Positions 35,129 through 48,700 are shown, numbered from the stretch's first letter. The stretch: DNA of 64,000 bases from Hetaerina americana (GCA_022747635.1 JAKTNV010000004.1:86789052-86853051); one strand, 5' to 3'. Notes: generated by a model from the letters alone, not told the origin. Translations and numbers: made by a program.

Positions 35129-36126
35129 CAACAATAATCGATCCATCCGCTTCAGCAAAAGAGTTAAGCGATCGGGTACGTTATTTGCCATCCAGAACTC
35201 GAAAACTACGCGAGAGATCGATTAACGGATAAAAAAAGAATCTTCTTTGTGATTTCAAAATGTATCGAAAACAATAATATATATCATTTACTCTGTCAAT
35301 TTCTCAGCTAAAGAAGGGCACTCATCGCTTTTTTTTTGGCTATTCATCTTAAATGTTGGAGTCAGTAGTTACAATTTCTTTTCAGAGCTTCACTAATAAA
35401 TTTGTCCACGGACGTATTTATATCGATACTGCCCTCCCTGCCAAAAACTGGTATTCCATCACTAAGTAGGTTCATCTTTCATCTATGCTTTCAATAGAGC
35501 AAACAGTGATTAAATTGGCTAAATGCAATTCATTAAGGAAAGCTATTCTTATCAATAAAACGGGATTGGCGATTGGAGGAAATTTAAATAGCATTCAGTA
35601 TTTTAGGCCTTGTCCTTACACCAGGATTTAATTTTTCATAATGTTTCACTAAAGCTGAGGGAAATTTAACTACATTTACTGGACTGGTGGCCCTGCATGG
35701 AACCTAATATAGGGCAAATTAGCTGAAAATAATTTCAGAAAACGGCTGTGTCGGTTATCGTTTCATTCAGTGGCTTCAGTTTTCCTTCGCTAAATAACGC
35801 GTCATAGAAAAGCCAGGCCATAAAATGATAGGCATCGAAAATTTGATTTAATGGACATCGAGAAGATGAATAGTTAGGAAAGATAAGGTGAGCCAGATGA
35901 CCAAATCAGCTTGGGGTATCCAGCCACAGCAACCAACCCGAGTGTTTGTTCGATAAGTGATAGTAGAACTCACATATTAATTATTATTATTATTAAAAAT
36001 ACACATGTGCTGATAGACAGTGTCACAAAAGTCCCAAATAATCGCAAAAGATAATAGATAAAATCAGACTTCAAAACACAAATCTCTTTAACAAAACAAG
36101 CGAATCCCCATCTCATTTACATCCCT
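35129..36126. other. Unassigned sequence
   Basis: The 100 bases next to the mariner break (35129-35225) are GC-richer and read open on the minus strand with it, but I recognise nothing. The rest is AT-rich. Confidence 0.4.
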
Positions 36127-36345
36127 ATAAGGTGTGTGAAAATCACACATTAGGGTTGGGGAGACTTGTTCCTTTTCCTGTGCCACCTGTGATTTCCCAC
36201 GAAGTTCTGGTGCCAGAAAAATCAAACAGCTTGAAGAAAGCTGAGAACGCCCAGAGTTGTCGCCGAAACTCGACGGGGAACCCTCAAAGGGGTCAGTACC
36301 CAGACGCCCCACCTACTAGACCACAGGCATTCCAAAATACAGACA
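36127..36345 (-). mobile_element. SINE-B copy, diverged, with head
   Basis: On the minus strand a box A-like 'tggtctagtaggtgggg' and a degenerate box B are followed by the family body ('aagctgtttgatttttctgg', '..ggcacaggaaaaggaac') and the terminal 'gtgtgattttcacac'. Confidence 0.7.
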
Positions 36346-37937
36346 GTTCGACGCTAGTCGGATCGAAGAATAAATGTCCTTCCCAAATAGGGTTTAATGC
36401 GAGAAATTCAATTTTCTTTTTATGCTCTCCAATGATGAATCATCTCCCCTCCCTTTAATACTTATCATAGGAGATTTTCTCCTCTGGAATTTTAATATGG
36501 TTGGATTTTTTTTCCAGAAGTCGACACCGTTTCCTTTGGTACCCAGGACGAGAATACGATTGCGTGATGACGACCACTCGCGCGGGCGATAATGCTTGTC
36601 TGATTAGCTGCGAGAGATTGAAGGCCCCCGGGGGGGGATATTAATTATAGGAAGGAGCGAAATCGTCTCGCTTTCCTCGGTGACTGAAAGTTATGGACCT
36701 GTCCACGGACTAATGCCCGTTTGTGCAAAAGTCCTTCTCGAACAACTGCCTGGCAACGGTCGATGCAGCTGAAAATTTTTTCGGGAGCAGTTCAGAAATA
36801 TTTACTTGGAATTACCCGGAGAGTGACATATGGTACCAAAAGAGTACCATTTGCCAAATGAATGGAACGAGGGAAAATTTCCGCCGGCAGAGATTGGGAT
36901 CGACTTATCGAGCGATCACATCGAAAATATCCTTGCAAGCGAAACCCTGAGATTACAGTGCCGCGTGTATGTAATTACTCTCTTCATAGAGTGACTCTTC
37001 CGGAGTTCCACGCTAACGCAAACTAATTGAATCGTATCTCATCGCTCATTAAAATATGGCCGAATTCTTCGGTTGTCTGAAATGATAGCGCGGCGAAATA
37101 AAAACGGGAAATTATCCACTTACCTTGCGTTCCTTCTGGTTCAACGTATCCAACAGTATCTTGCCCAATCCGAATCTGAGTCACAATTTTAAATAATTGC
37201 CTATGTTAATTTCAGCGTTGTAGTGCGAAGAGAGAAATTGGAATAAGTTTCCATAATCAAATTGAACCCCATGTCATTTTAGCAGCAATAAAGATATAAA
37301 TTTCAAATTTGGGTTCAAATTATGAACGTAATTCAATTGAAAGGTATGATAAAACATTTGCTTGTTTAGTTAAATTTCTAAAATGATGACCCCATTCAAC
37401 TATAAAAGTGGAAAATAGTGCTCGCGTGATGTTCTAAATGCATATTTAGCACAAAGTACTTGACAAATCTCACAAATATATCTATGTAAACAACATAAAA
37501 AGCCGTATTTTTGTTATTCCTGTTTTTTCTACGGATAGTCGAGCAGCCTACTAGGTAGGTTACTCAGCTACCTACCGACTGGAGCAAATTGGGTTAAGCA
37601 CCGAACGAAACTTCTTTAAACAATCCGGAATTCCGATGTCGTGTGATTTATTTCCTAAGTGCCACATTTTGCCGGGTAACCATAGGTGCGAAGAGACTGA
37701 TTCTAAAAAAATGAATGAATGATTTCACGAGGATTATCTAGCTAGGATGGGCTTTAAACCCTCCATATTACCACGCACATCCCTAAAATATCCATATACC
37801 CTCTCTCCATCTCTCGCTTTATATTATCTAATTTCCTTGTTCTCAGCACCATGACTGCAGAAATTATAAAAATTCTTTTCTAAGGACGAGTAGGAATTTC
37901 AGTCAAAGGCAAGCCTATCTTTTTATTGCTACTAGAT
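36346..37937. other. Unassigned, probably intronic
   Basis: No exon with matching splice sites and codon pattern was found. The 75-codon plus ORF at 36723 is unsupported. Confidence 0.4.
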
Positions 37938-40170
37938 TTATCCCACTGGCAGTAATAAATCCTCCGTCACGTATTTCACAGCATTAACGCGTAACTCCTT
38001 CCTCGAAAAGGTCATTGAAAACTTCTTAAAAGTTTTTTTGACTCCATTATGGCCCCCATACATCTCATCATGATGGAATTTAATTACAATCGGACGGAGG
38101 TAAAGGGGCACTAGCACTCCCCTTTTCTTAGTCTCCGAATTCAGGAACACCGCTAAAGTACTGTCGTCAATTTCTAATTGCTCAATTTTCTGTATCACCT
38201 TGAAATTAACGAAGGTCTTTCGACAGTCAAGATCATTCCTTTGGTGCTCAAGCAGCGAAATGCTTTGCCCTCAAGATGCTTTGGTGTTCAAGTAACGAAA
38301 TGAAAGGCGTTGCATGCAGCATGTGTAATATTTTCGCTTCATCGGAAGGTCTGATTTCTGCCCAGAAAATACGCGACAGGCAGTCGGTCACCATGCTCTC
38401 ACTTCTCTTGATGTGCTCTATCCGAAATTAAAAAGGAATTTGTCTCTGATTCCAGCACCCAACCCTTCTGATTTGTCTCAGCTGACCTCTCATCCAGGAT
38501 AAGGGCTCGTTACTCGTATTTAGCGGGAATTCCGAGGGTTCTAAATAATAACGGAATCGTTCACAGCCAAATAAACACCGTAGAGTTTTCTTTTTGTAGG
38601 TGGTGTACTCCCTATTTGATGCATCAAAACTTCGCGAAGGGAAAACTATATGTACTAAACGCCAATCGACCTCTTGACTATGATGAGAACTGAGTCTATT
38701 TCCTCATCGGAGCCGTCCGTATGCAAGAGGAAGTCCTTGCCAAAATAGAGTGTATGAATTGAGGGATCCATTGCTAAACATTCATTCAGCTGATGAAATG
38801 CTCATTTCTGTTCCCAAATCAAACTGACCACTTTCGTCTTCCAAGAAACTGCGGGAGATGCCGTAACAGTAACTTTTAACGGAGTCATACGCTAATACGC
38901 ATTTCAATGCTACAATTTCGTCTTGATTTTTTATGAGAGGAGCGCTAATAGTAAAATATTTTGGGATAGAAATAAAACATTCCTAAAAATTTCAAGAAAC
39001 TGTAGGAGATGCTGCGACGGTAACTTTAAGTGTCATCCGCTAAATGTGCATAACAATGCAACAATGTCAGAGTGTAAAAATTATTCGCATTGAGTAGGAT
39101 CCCGGTCAAGGCGAAATTACTCTGAAATTGTTGCATTGTAATTCCATTGAATGTTCTCACTTCTTTCAAAATTCTTAGCACTGGGAATTTAACTGCCGGT
39201 TTTACCCTTTCAGGATCGATTCTGTCCCCATCTTTACTGATGAAGTGTTCCAGGAAGGCAATCTCCCATAGTAATTTTCCAGGTTCATAGCAAGGCCGTT
39301 CGTCAGTAACCGCTAAATTACTTCATTAAAATGCTCCATATTATCTTCCTCGTTTTTGTTGAAGACAACTAGGTCATCCAAATAAATATTAATCTATTTG
39401 AATTAGATATCACAGAATATTTCGCCCAGGACTCTTGAGAGTATTTTTACCCCCTACACATTTCCAAAACAGAAGTTTAGGAAATTCATATAGTCCTAAG
39501 AACGAAGTAAGTAGTGCACATGATCTTGATTTTTGCGTTATGGGGATTAAATTAGGTCTTTGCTCGTAAGGGTAACATTCAGTGACCCTTGTGTGATTGC
39601 CGAAATATCGCTTGCAAATTTTCCAAGGTTCCATTCAGATCTTCCTCTCTGAAAACGCTCCTCCTTAATACGTCAATGAATTCTTTTTCAAAGTGTATAT
39701 CCTTCCGGCACCTATTCTTCAGCCATTCCTCCCATTCTCACTCAACTGGCTACTCTAGAAACCACGTCCTGCTACCAATTGCGCCCTAGTGATGGTGGGA
39801 GAAAACAACATCGACACTTCTTATGATATCAACTTTTCGCCAGTGGACCAGATAAGTAACGTAACGCACAAAAGAAAAGGCCCAGACTTCCGTGTTCCCG
39901 GTCCTTCTTTTGCGGCGTCAAAAGCTACTTAGCCATCAAACACGCCTCATGATTCGAAGTACGACATTTGGCGAGAAGACGACCGAAAAAGCCTTGTCTC
40001 TCCTGCTGCCGGGCATGACACACGGCTCAGTGGGTCGACTCCTGTAGCTACCGAGACTCTTACTCAGATCAATGTCCATCATTGTTTCCTGTACTAATTT
40101 ACTGATGTAGTTTCCCGTTACCTTGCTCAATAGTGTCTTTATTGAGATACCCTCCCTCAAATTGCCGCCC
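37938..40170 (-). mobile_element. Ty3/Gypsy LTR retrotransposon pol remnant
   Basis: Reading the minus strand from high to low coordinates gives Gypsy pol order. A possible protease segment lies at 40160-39936 (weak). RT follows with 'TSFLGLYEFPKLLFWKC' (about 39520-39470), the catalytic 'YLDDLVVFNKNEEDN' (about 39385-39340) and 'FISKDGDRIDPERVK' (about 39245-39200). RNase H follows with 'DFLLHTDGSDEE' (about 38735-38695) and 'SESMVTDCLSRIFWAEI' (about 38400-38350). An integrase zinc-binding (HHCC-type) segment, 'KFHHDEMYGGHNGVKKTFKK', comes last in the ORF 37938-38198. The frame is broken many times and no LTR was located. A small inverted-repeat element (39054-39138) sits inside. This is an inactive endogenous fragment. 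Confidence 0.8.
39054..39138. mobile_element. Small inverted-repeat element, second copy
   Basis: The ends caatgcaacaatgtcagagt and actctgaaattgttgcattg are inverted copies. The inner 'gtaaaaattattcgc' and 'aaggcgaaattact' resemble 29228-29361. Inserted inside the Gypsy remnant, so it is younger than that element. Confidence 0.65.
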
Positions 40171-40426
40171 CGAGACTATACAAAGCCGCGGTATTGTCAA
40201 TATACATTTTCATTTTTACATTCAATAAATTAAAAAAAGTAGGATGGCCTCAGTTTCACAGTCAAACAACTCCGGGACGTTCACATTTTGGTGCCTATTG
40301 GTCCTGTTCGATGGAAAGTCCTGTCAAGGTTCGAAGTGGGGATTGCTATCCCTCCTTTTCTGGGGATGGCTTCGGTGTGAACCTCGATGATAGGTCCTGG
40401 ACGTGGAAGGCACACTTCCTTATCTA

Positions 40427-40960
40427 CGAGGGTGGTCCCAGTAGTACCCAGCCTGACCTAAAGATGGCGGTATATGTTTGAAAAATATCACTGCATTAGA
40501 AAGTATACAATCTATTTGTTCAGCAGCTATCAATAGTGAACGTTTTCAGTGAATTCGTGAAAATGGGGGAAATTGGTCATCGTTATGTGATACAATACTT
40601 TAATTGAAAGGCTTCAGCCGAGCCAATATAAAAGCTGAACTGAATGCTACTCTGGGTGAGTCTGCTCCTTCGTTTACAACAGTAAAATATTGGGTAGTAG
40701 AGTTTAAACGAGGCCGTACGAGCTGTCAAGACGAGCATCGCATTGGTCAACTTAATGAAGTGACGACTCCAGAAACGGTGAAGAAAATCCACAAATTCAT
40801 AGAATGTCGCTTTCATTTATATTTATCCAGGAGGAATTGTCCCTCTGGAAGACTTGCGATATTAAGAAGGTGGGGAGGCAGCATCCAAGCAACCTACATG
40901 ATAGGTAGCCGGCAGCTTTGGGAATTTCGGTTCGCGTTAATGTAGGCTTTATCGGAATAA
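40427..40960 (+). mobile_element. Truncated mariner, same subfamily as 55457-56735
   Basis: The left end after TA (40425-40426) is cgagggtggtcccagtagta. The 5' untranslated part and the first helix-turn-helix region (GFSRANIKAELNATLGESAP; KYWVVEFKRGR) match 55457-55870. The match stops near 40800. Sequence to 40960 is unassigned, and there is no right end. Confidence 0.8.
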
Positions 40961-43900
40961 AACGATAAATACGACATTTGTATTTTGCCGCGAGACGGAG
41001 GGACTGAGAGGCTGTATCTACATGTTCAGTGGTCAGTCCCTTAAACAGCTTCTTTGTGATATAGCTGCGCTGGCAGGAGCAATGATAATTGCTTCTTGTG
41101 ATAGGGTCACCATGTCATATCGAAGGGTAGGAGCCAAACGAGAGGAACTTTGATTAAATACTTATCTAAACAAGATATATGACACATATTAATCTAAATC
41201 TCATCTTCTCTTTCCCATAGAGGAGTCAGCTGGAGAGAAAAATTATCGAGACGGACACCGGACCAAAGGCAAACAGGAGGAAGTATACTAGCACATACCA
41301 AAATGATTATACTACTCCAGGTGCGTAAAAAACAAGAACAGTACTTTAAAGCGTTCACAAAGGACTTATATTGAACGCCAAAAATACAGTTTAAATTGAA
41401 AAAATTATCAAGGTGGACACTAATCAAAAATTTAATCAATAAGGCCGTCAACTATATTTAAAAGTCCTGTGGATCATGATTTTTCAGTAAGTACAAGTAT
41501 TTACCCAACATGTATATGCTTCTTCAACTTTTTTAACCGCTTTAGTTGCGATCTTCCGGCCCTTAACCAATATAATAATACGTCACAAATTCAAGTTCTG
41601 AAAACAATGTAATAGGCATGCTGTATTTTAAGCCCATAATCCATCGCTCAAGAAATGATAATATAAACGCGAAAATACTCATGCATAAAATTTTAGTTAG
41701 TGGCAATAGTTCCAGTTAAATACTTGTTTTGCCGCTTTCCCGAACTTGCAAAACCAATGGGGACAGTGTTTATCTATGCCCCTGTTATAAATACTAATGC
41801 TTAATCGGTAGACATCTAAACCACTTTAAGACAATATGCAAATAAAATATTTTACAATATGCTGGAGAAAAATAGCTTTTTATCCATTTCCAACAAAATT
41901 TTGTTATTTCACCACCCGGTTTGAACATAGCACTGCCATCTTCAGGAGTAAATTTTAACTTAAAAAAACAGCAACTAAACGAACAATTATATGTGTAATA
42001 ATAATGATATTAATGTAATTTAAGAGTCCGCGAAGATGACGACGGGCACTTACCATGAATGACCTAAAATGGGCCCTAAAATAAATTAGTAATTTCTCTA
42101 GATTATGTACATGCAGTAAGTATTCTTCTTGTATTTTGTAATTATCCCCCATTTCAAATGGCGTTTTTTTTAACCACTGCGATCGCGAAACTCCTCCGAC
42201 CCCAAATGGCAAATAGGAATTGTAGATAAAGTTAGAATAAGATGCAGGTTTGGGGACCAGGGAAGGATAGTTATTTTAATAAATAATTCTGAGAAAAACT
42301 AATGAAAAAATATAAAAAAATTGCTTTATCTCATGACGCCTCTAAAAAATCAAAAATTTAATTATAACATTGAAATATAGTTAATGCGCCAATAGGTAAA
42401 ATAAATAACGAAGAAAATTTATATTCAATACAAAAAAGCTAGTATATATAATGTACGATTCAGATGAAATACGATAAATAATTGGGAAAACTCACTCCAT
42501 GCCACTGCTATCTCTCTCGCCCAGATATCCCAATATATGTACTTTTTCGTACTCCAACTGCTAGTTAGTGTCTTCTTTGTCAGGATTGTCTATAGCTGTG
42601 AGACAAAAGGGTTTAAGGGATATTGAATACCCTCGGGCCGAGCGCCGGATACCTTTCTCTCCCCCAATCAAATATGAACACTCCCCTCGTATGTTGTGGC
42701 CTTAATCATAATTAGGATTGCATAGTATCGAGTGGAAATGACAAATACGATTATCAACCAATTATCCACATAATCATGGTGTGCATGAGGTGTTGCTGCA
42801 TATCCAGGGGCAGCGTCTAAATTCCAAATTGTTTACACTCGTCAAATTTCGTCAGTTATTATTTACAGTGCCAGGAAGATCAAGTGTTGCTCGTTAATCG
42901 TGGAATGAGCCCAAAGTTTTTTGTTATAAAACATATTATATTAATACCAAATAGTGCGGATGATAATACGTCAAAATATTCTGTATAAACAATTTAAAAC
43001 TAATGTAAGTTAAAATGAGAAAATGCATTGAAAGCAAGAGGAATTTTCAGCTGCATTATGTATGCATCAGATTTAGAATGCTTGAAAGAAAATTAAATTT
43101 TTATTAATGCATCACCCTTAGAGACGAAAAGTATGAATAGAATTTCATTTTATTATTTCCAACTGTAGCTATTCTTCTAAGCGCAGTAGACCAAAGATGA
43201 TATACCAATTAGCAAAACAAGACAACGATTATCATTTTTTTCCAAAATTCCCCTTTATGCGTTTTCCAAGAGTCAACAACAATTTTAAATCATTTCTTAT
43301 AACCAGGAAACGATGCATTCACACCCACTCATCAACATCATTGTGATAATAAAAGTATGTCCATAGTGACAGCTTTTCAATCGTTTTTATTTGTAACTTT
43401 CTCTCTTCTCCTCATTATCAGCGTAGGTTTCATGATCTTCGTTATCTTTTTATTAACTATACAATGATATCTCTATTATCTACGATTATTTATTGGTTTA
43501 ACAAAAACGAAACGTAGCGATTCTCTCAGTGATTTTAGAAAATCTTCTTCAATAGTACTTATACATAGCGGATGAAAATCGACACGCACTAACTTCAAGC
43601 GAATTTTCTGCTTTCGGATTAATTTGTGTCACAAAGAATTGTTTACAAGAGTTGACTCCAAGCGACTTGAAATAATATAAGAGTTTGTGATTCATGATGA
43701 GTTGACGCTGGATGCTTTCCATTTGTGTGACCCCAGATGACTCGGGTTGCATAGTGACAACTCATGTTGATCCGCAAAACTCCCCTTGTGCCAAGTTGTT
43801 CTTAGTCAACACTGGTAAGTAACTGCTTGCGGCACAAAACAACTGGAAAGCAGCAAAGTCTCCTGGAGTTTAGCCACGTCGACTTGCGTCAGTAATGGGT

Positions 43901-44039
43901 AAATGGTATGCCTGAGCTCATTTTAATGGTTTTGGGTTAATCTACCGTTTTCTGACGCGAGAAAGCGATTCAACCAGGCCTCGGACCTTTAAAATACACA
44001 TTGGGCACGCCCCCATCCGGGTGACTACAAACTGCTCAT
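40961..44039. other. AT-rich, no supported gene
   Basis: Three kb without a convincing exon. 41905-41950 carries a 'tttcaccacccggtttgaac..atcttcagg' motif shared with 57930-57975. Other ORFs are short and unsupported. Confidence 0.45.
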
Positions 44040-44815
44040 TTGTCGCATAAAGTAGGTGCTTTTCCTTCTGTCTTGGGATACTGCGAGTGGCATTCATCAA
44101 CGACACCAAGCACTAAAGGGAGTGTGCCTTTTCACAATAACCACCCTTCCCTATTCACTGCTGCTTCCTTCAGGCTCTCATATGATCTGAAGTCCATCTC
44201 ATACGCCTTGTTCTTGAAGAAAGTAGCCCTGGGATGTCCTCTTGGTTTCTTACGTACACATTTTCCATCAAATATTTTTTTAAGGAATTGGTTATGCCTT
44301 AGTCGCTCTTCTTTGTCCTTAAGAGATCTATTTTCTTTCAATTGTGCTAACACTTTTTCATTACTTTTTTTTCTAACCAGCTTGTTTTTCCTAGTTTCCT
44401 CCAAGTCCCACATTTCCATTGCCTCGAGATTTTTTTCTTTCTGCTTTCCTGATCGTCCATGTCTCACAGTCATAACAGTACACTGCTCGTTTTTCTGGTT
44501 TCTGTTCTCACATGGTTATTGACTAGTAAATTCGTCTTGTTTTGTAACACTTTGTTTCGCCAAGGCTTCTCTTTCGCCTTCTTTTAATCTGTCTCACATG
44601 AATTTTTGTAGTTGATAATACTCTCTATGCAGCAAAAATTTTCAATCTGAGCCAAGGTAGTGTTGTCTAATATATGTCGGTTTTGACAATTTCTTTTCCC
44701 TTTTCTGTTACCATTATTAGCATCTTATTCATACCTTTTAAGAGTCTGCAAATATTGCTACATCATCAGCAAAGCGGATACTGTGAATTCTTCTTCCATT
44801 CACTTTGATACCTTT
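44040..44815 (-). mobile_element. RTE-like LINE fragment with RT catalytic motif
   Basis: On the minus strand 44815-44750 reads 'GIKVNGRRIHSIRFADDVAI', containing the RT FADD catalytic motif. After a gap of broken frame, the ORF 44132-44473 gives the C-terminal region: 'NLEAMEMWDLEE', 'KSNEKVLAQLKENRSL', 'GKCVRKKPRGHPRATF'. It is a different subfamily from the 12440 group. Frameshifts and stops make it inactive. Confidence 0.8.
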
Positions 44816-45385
44816 AGTCCTAAGTGGCATTACCTCCAGGAAATAACACAATGTAACTGTTGTATTTCACTTCGTTTTTATTGTCATTTTTCGCCATTGA
44901 AATTAAAATCACCCGTAAAGCACTTGCCAGTTAGTGCAAATTGTGAAAAGCGCGTGGCATTATTCTCGGTCTGTTTTGCCATAAGTGAATACACACTATG
45001 CTGTGAATTCACGGAGGACCAAAGTATAGCTGCAACAGATTTTGGATTTAATCCTCGCATGTATGAACTGTTGTGACCCTAAGCTTTCCAAAGATTAATC
45101 GTAAATCAAGTTCTTTTCACTTAAAGCAATTATGCTTTGAAAAGAAACTTTTGCAAAATTCCATCAAGGTGCACGTAGGTTCCAAGCGATCCAACGCCAA
45201 AACTTATATCACAACTTACGATGTTTTCTCGTGGTCAAATAAACTTTGATGAAATAGTTACTACATGTAAGGCCACTATTATCAATGGGGCAACATAAAT
45301 AAAATACGTCGCAATTATTGCCATTTCTCAACGGCAATGATTGCGACTGCACGCATCACCGATTGACCCACGTCTTCGCTCGCAG
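44816..45385. other. Probable intron end
   Basis: AT-rich, ending in a pyrimidine-containing tract and the acceptor at 45384-45385. Confidence 0.45.
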
Positions 45386-45603
45386 GCGTGCCTCCGGTCG
45401 ACGCGCTGTGGTCATTCAGCGACTTGATCGCCATGAGCCGAGGGGTGGCGTGCGAGGAAATTCACGACTGGCCCACGCCGGCCGCCGACAAGAGCGGGGA
45501 TCGATGCCGGTGGGGCGAGAGGGCATCGGAGTTGCCCCGGATGGTCAAGTTGCGCTGCCGCCAGAGGCCTCACCACAGAGTCTGCGAGGGTTGCGACACG
45601 TGA
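45386..45603 (+). CDS. Terminal coding exon of an unidentified gene
   Basis: The acceptor (cttcgctcgcag) is followed by two bases and 71 codons to TGA at 45601-45603. GC content jumps from the AT-rich flank, and third positions are mostly G/C. The product starts VPPVDALWSFSDLIAMSRGV, continues with CEEIHDWPTP and ends in a basic, cysteine-bearing tail: KLRCRQRPHHRVCEGCDT. The three tail cysteines (LRC, RVC, EGC) could bind a metal or form disulphides, but I know no family to assign. An AATAAA 115 bases after the stop supports a terminal exon. A weaker alternative is splicing at ACAC|gtgagg at the same place. The exon at 27965-28193 is probably upstream in the same gene. Confidence 0.6.
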
Positions 45604-45717
45604 GGGAACATGTCATCACGCCCCCTCACCGTTCTCCTGGCCGCCTCTTTCCAGACTACTTCTCTCACACCCATGACTACGACAATGCACATGGAGAAAG
45701 GAAGCTGATTTTCAGAA

Positions 45718-45723
45718 AATAAA
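45718..45723 (+). promoter_or_regulatory. Polyadenylation signal AATAAA
   Basis: Canonical hexamer 115 bases downstream of the TGA at 45601-45603 on the same strand. The 3' UTR would be about 140 bases. Confidence 0.6.
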
Positions 45724-45739
45724 CACGAAATAACGTGAA

Positions 45740-48700
45740 AAGCCTATCATTTCTCATTGAACCCATTGGTTTATTGAAGCAGACTCAACGATAGGTGCTC
45801 CTAAGTTGGTAGAAAAATCGTCTCCTTCTCTGATTAAGGTTTATTTAAGCTGAATTGAAATTGTTCCTCGCATTCTTCGATACTAAAATCATCATAATTA
45901 AACAATCCCTAAACGACTGCCTACCGAGTATTCTAAAACATTGAGACAATGAAAGCAGTCATTGAGAAAAAAATGGGTGAAAACACTAGAGATGAAAAAC
46001 ACTGGGTTTCATGAAATAAATGTTAGATACCAAAGAAAAATAATATGAAAGCAATTATTCAATACAAGATCATGTGAAATTTAAGTCCATGGAACATAAA
46101 AATAGTATTTATTAACCATTTTAGAATACAACCACCCTATAAGGAGGTATTATATTAAATTGGGAAGAATGTACTACCTCAGGAGGATTTGAAAAACTAA
46201 AAATGCTCTCTGCACTGCATTAAGTATCACGAGCCAATGCAGCATCTTTGATATGGTCGAAATGGCTACAAAAAGTTTTAATAAATATGCAGTTTAAGAA
46301 ATCATTATAAATGGATACAATTCAGAATCCAGTAAGAGCATATTCATTAAGCATAACTGTTTCAGGATTAACTTTGTGGAATTCCTTCATGATGATGGTA
46401 GAAAAAGAAAATTTCACTTCCACATTAATATTTAATACTTCACACGACCATGGTTTTGATGCTGTGCATCATCAAAACCATGGTCGTGTGAAATGTTAAA
46501 TCTTTATGTGGTAGTGCAAAGTTTCTCTTTCTACCCTCAGCATATTTATTAATGCAATCTCAAGCATCAAATCAAACTATTTATAAAGAACGAAATCAGT
46601 GGTAAGAAGAGCTTAAACAAGATAAATAAGAACAAAAGTCACTTCATCTTTGACAAGTGACCATTAGTGATCTTTATTTCTGATATCCAGAAATACAATT
46701 TATATCCCATGCAGCATTTCTGGAGAGAAAATAACCATTCGAATGAATCAGATCATTGAATTTGACATGTGTCATACTGAAGTTCTTATGAACTCTTGGG
46801 AATGACACAGCTCATTACAGCTAACCTCGTGCCCAAAAAAGATGTTCTATTGATATTTAAGACAATACTTAGCCCAATATTGGATTTATTGAGAAAATAT
46901 TTTTATGGTTGGGCACATACAAAAGTTTTAGGGAAGACTTATGGCCAATTTATCAGGTCTATGGGTCTTTCTTGTATAAAAAGTCTTAATAGCTATGATT
47001 ACAAAATTTTTAGATATCACAGAACACAAAGTGCACACAAGTGATACATGTGTTACACATTGTCGTTTTTGGGCCCAAAGAGGAAAATACGCAGACTTGT
47101 AAAAAACATTTTTAGCTATGAGAACACACAACAGGTTTATATTTTCCATTATGATGGTTCAATAAAAGTATAATGGAAAGAGTAAACTCTAGTAGCCAAT
47201 CTCATTTTAAGGCAGAGGAAGTTTCATGGAATTCTCCATCTCTTGAAGGTATCACAATTAATTGGCTAGAGTGAGAATAAGTATATTAGGCTCATCAGGA
47301 ATAGATTGTCCGATGTGGCCATTTTCAGGAAACACTGGAACCATATACTTTTAATACAAAAGCAGAAAGTAATACAAGTTCATGAAATTTCTTTTTAACT
47401 GCAAAAAGTAAATTCAAGCTATAAAATGACTAAAGTAACTTCAAAATCATTTTTAATCACTGAAACTATAGTCCATGGATAATCAATTAAGGTTACTTTA
47501 ATTTATTTTCACTGATGACGAATAATATCGTTTGGACAGTTTCAGATGTAAATAAATCTAGTTGAATAATAATATGGGTTCCAGTTTTGACTGAAAAAGT
47601 CAAGAATAAATGAGAACTCACTCTGACATTAGCCAATATCTTCAATAGATTCCCCTGAAACCTCCAACCAGGGATACAAATTCTGTTGCCAATATTAAGT
47701 TAAAGAAAATCTTTTATATATCTATGAAATTCCACTACAATATGACCATGGTCACAACTAATAGATTTCTAGTTATCTATGTGCAATAAGGGAACACTGA
47801 CAGACACTATCCACAATATCACAATATTTCAACTTGGAAGTTCTGCATCTCTATCCCTGTTTTGTTAAAACAATATATTAATAATAGCCTTAACACCATT
47901 AGACATTCTATCAAATGTTAGTGTGCACTGGAAAAAATACTGAAATAAATAGGGGTCAAAGAACGGCATATTATTTACCAAGCTTGGAAGAAATTAAAGA
48001 AGGCCTTAATCTCCTGCTGTAACTATTTAGTTGTGTCAAAAGGAAAGGCAGAGAAGTTTCAGACATGCACATTAACTCAACAAAAACACAAAATACTTTA
48101 AAAATTGTTCCACAAACATCATGCAACTACCAAAAAGCTTTAAAAAATATCCTTAATAAAACAAAATCCAAAACTAACTAGACCTCAGTCCAGCAAAAGC
48201 ACAATTAATAATGCAACATTGAAAAAGTTGTTATACGGTAAATTTTAAGTGATACATATTGTGGAATATAGCTCCATACCTGCTAATCTCATGTGAAATC
48301 AACATAGTTATCCTGCTTGTAAATGAATTCAATGAGTGAATAATAGAAGTGGTATTATAAGGAGTCCCTCCTTTAGTTTTGAAGAGCTGTTCAATCAAAC
48401 ACGGCACCGTTAACTGTTAGTACCTTATTCTTGATCAAAAATTGGACATGAATGCAGTGTTACCAGGAATATAAAACATAATGCATTCTTTCCATGGCTC
48501 ATATCTCAAAAAATTAATATCTTTAAACAAATTTCTCAATCAATCCATTCCCAGATTTATAAATTTAGGAACAATTAAAATATAAAGATGGCTTTCAATA
48601 TAGATACATTATTTGCAATGAAAAATTTACCTGCAGAGAAAAAGCATTTCTTGAGAGATTTTCCAAAACAGCAACTTAACTTGCAGAAAAATTATCAAGT

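Noticed and set aside
45318..45722. 134-codon plus ORF overlapping the terminal exon in another frame
   Set aside because: Arg-rich, low-complexity product. The frame ending at 45603 has the codon bias and the acceptor-consistent start; this is its shadow.
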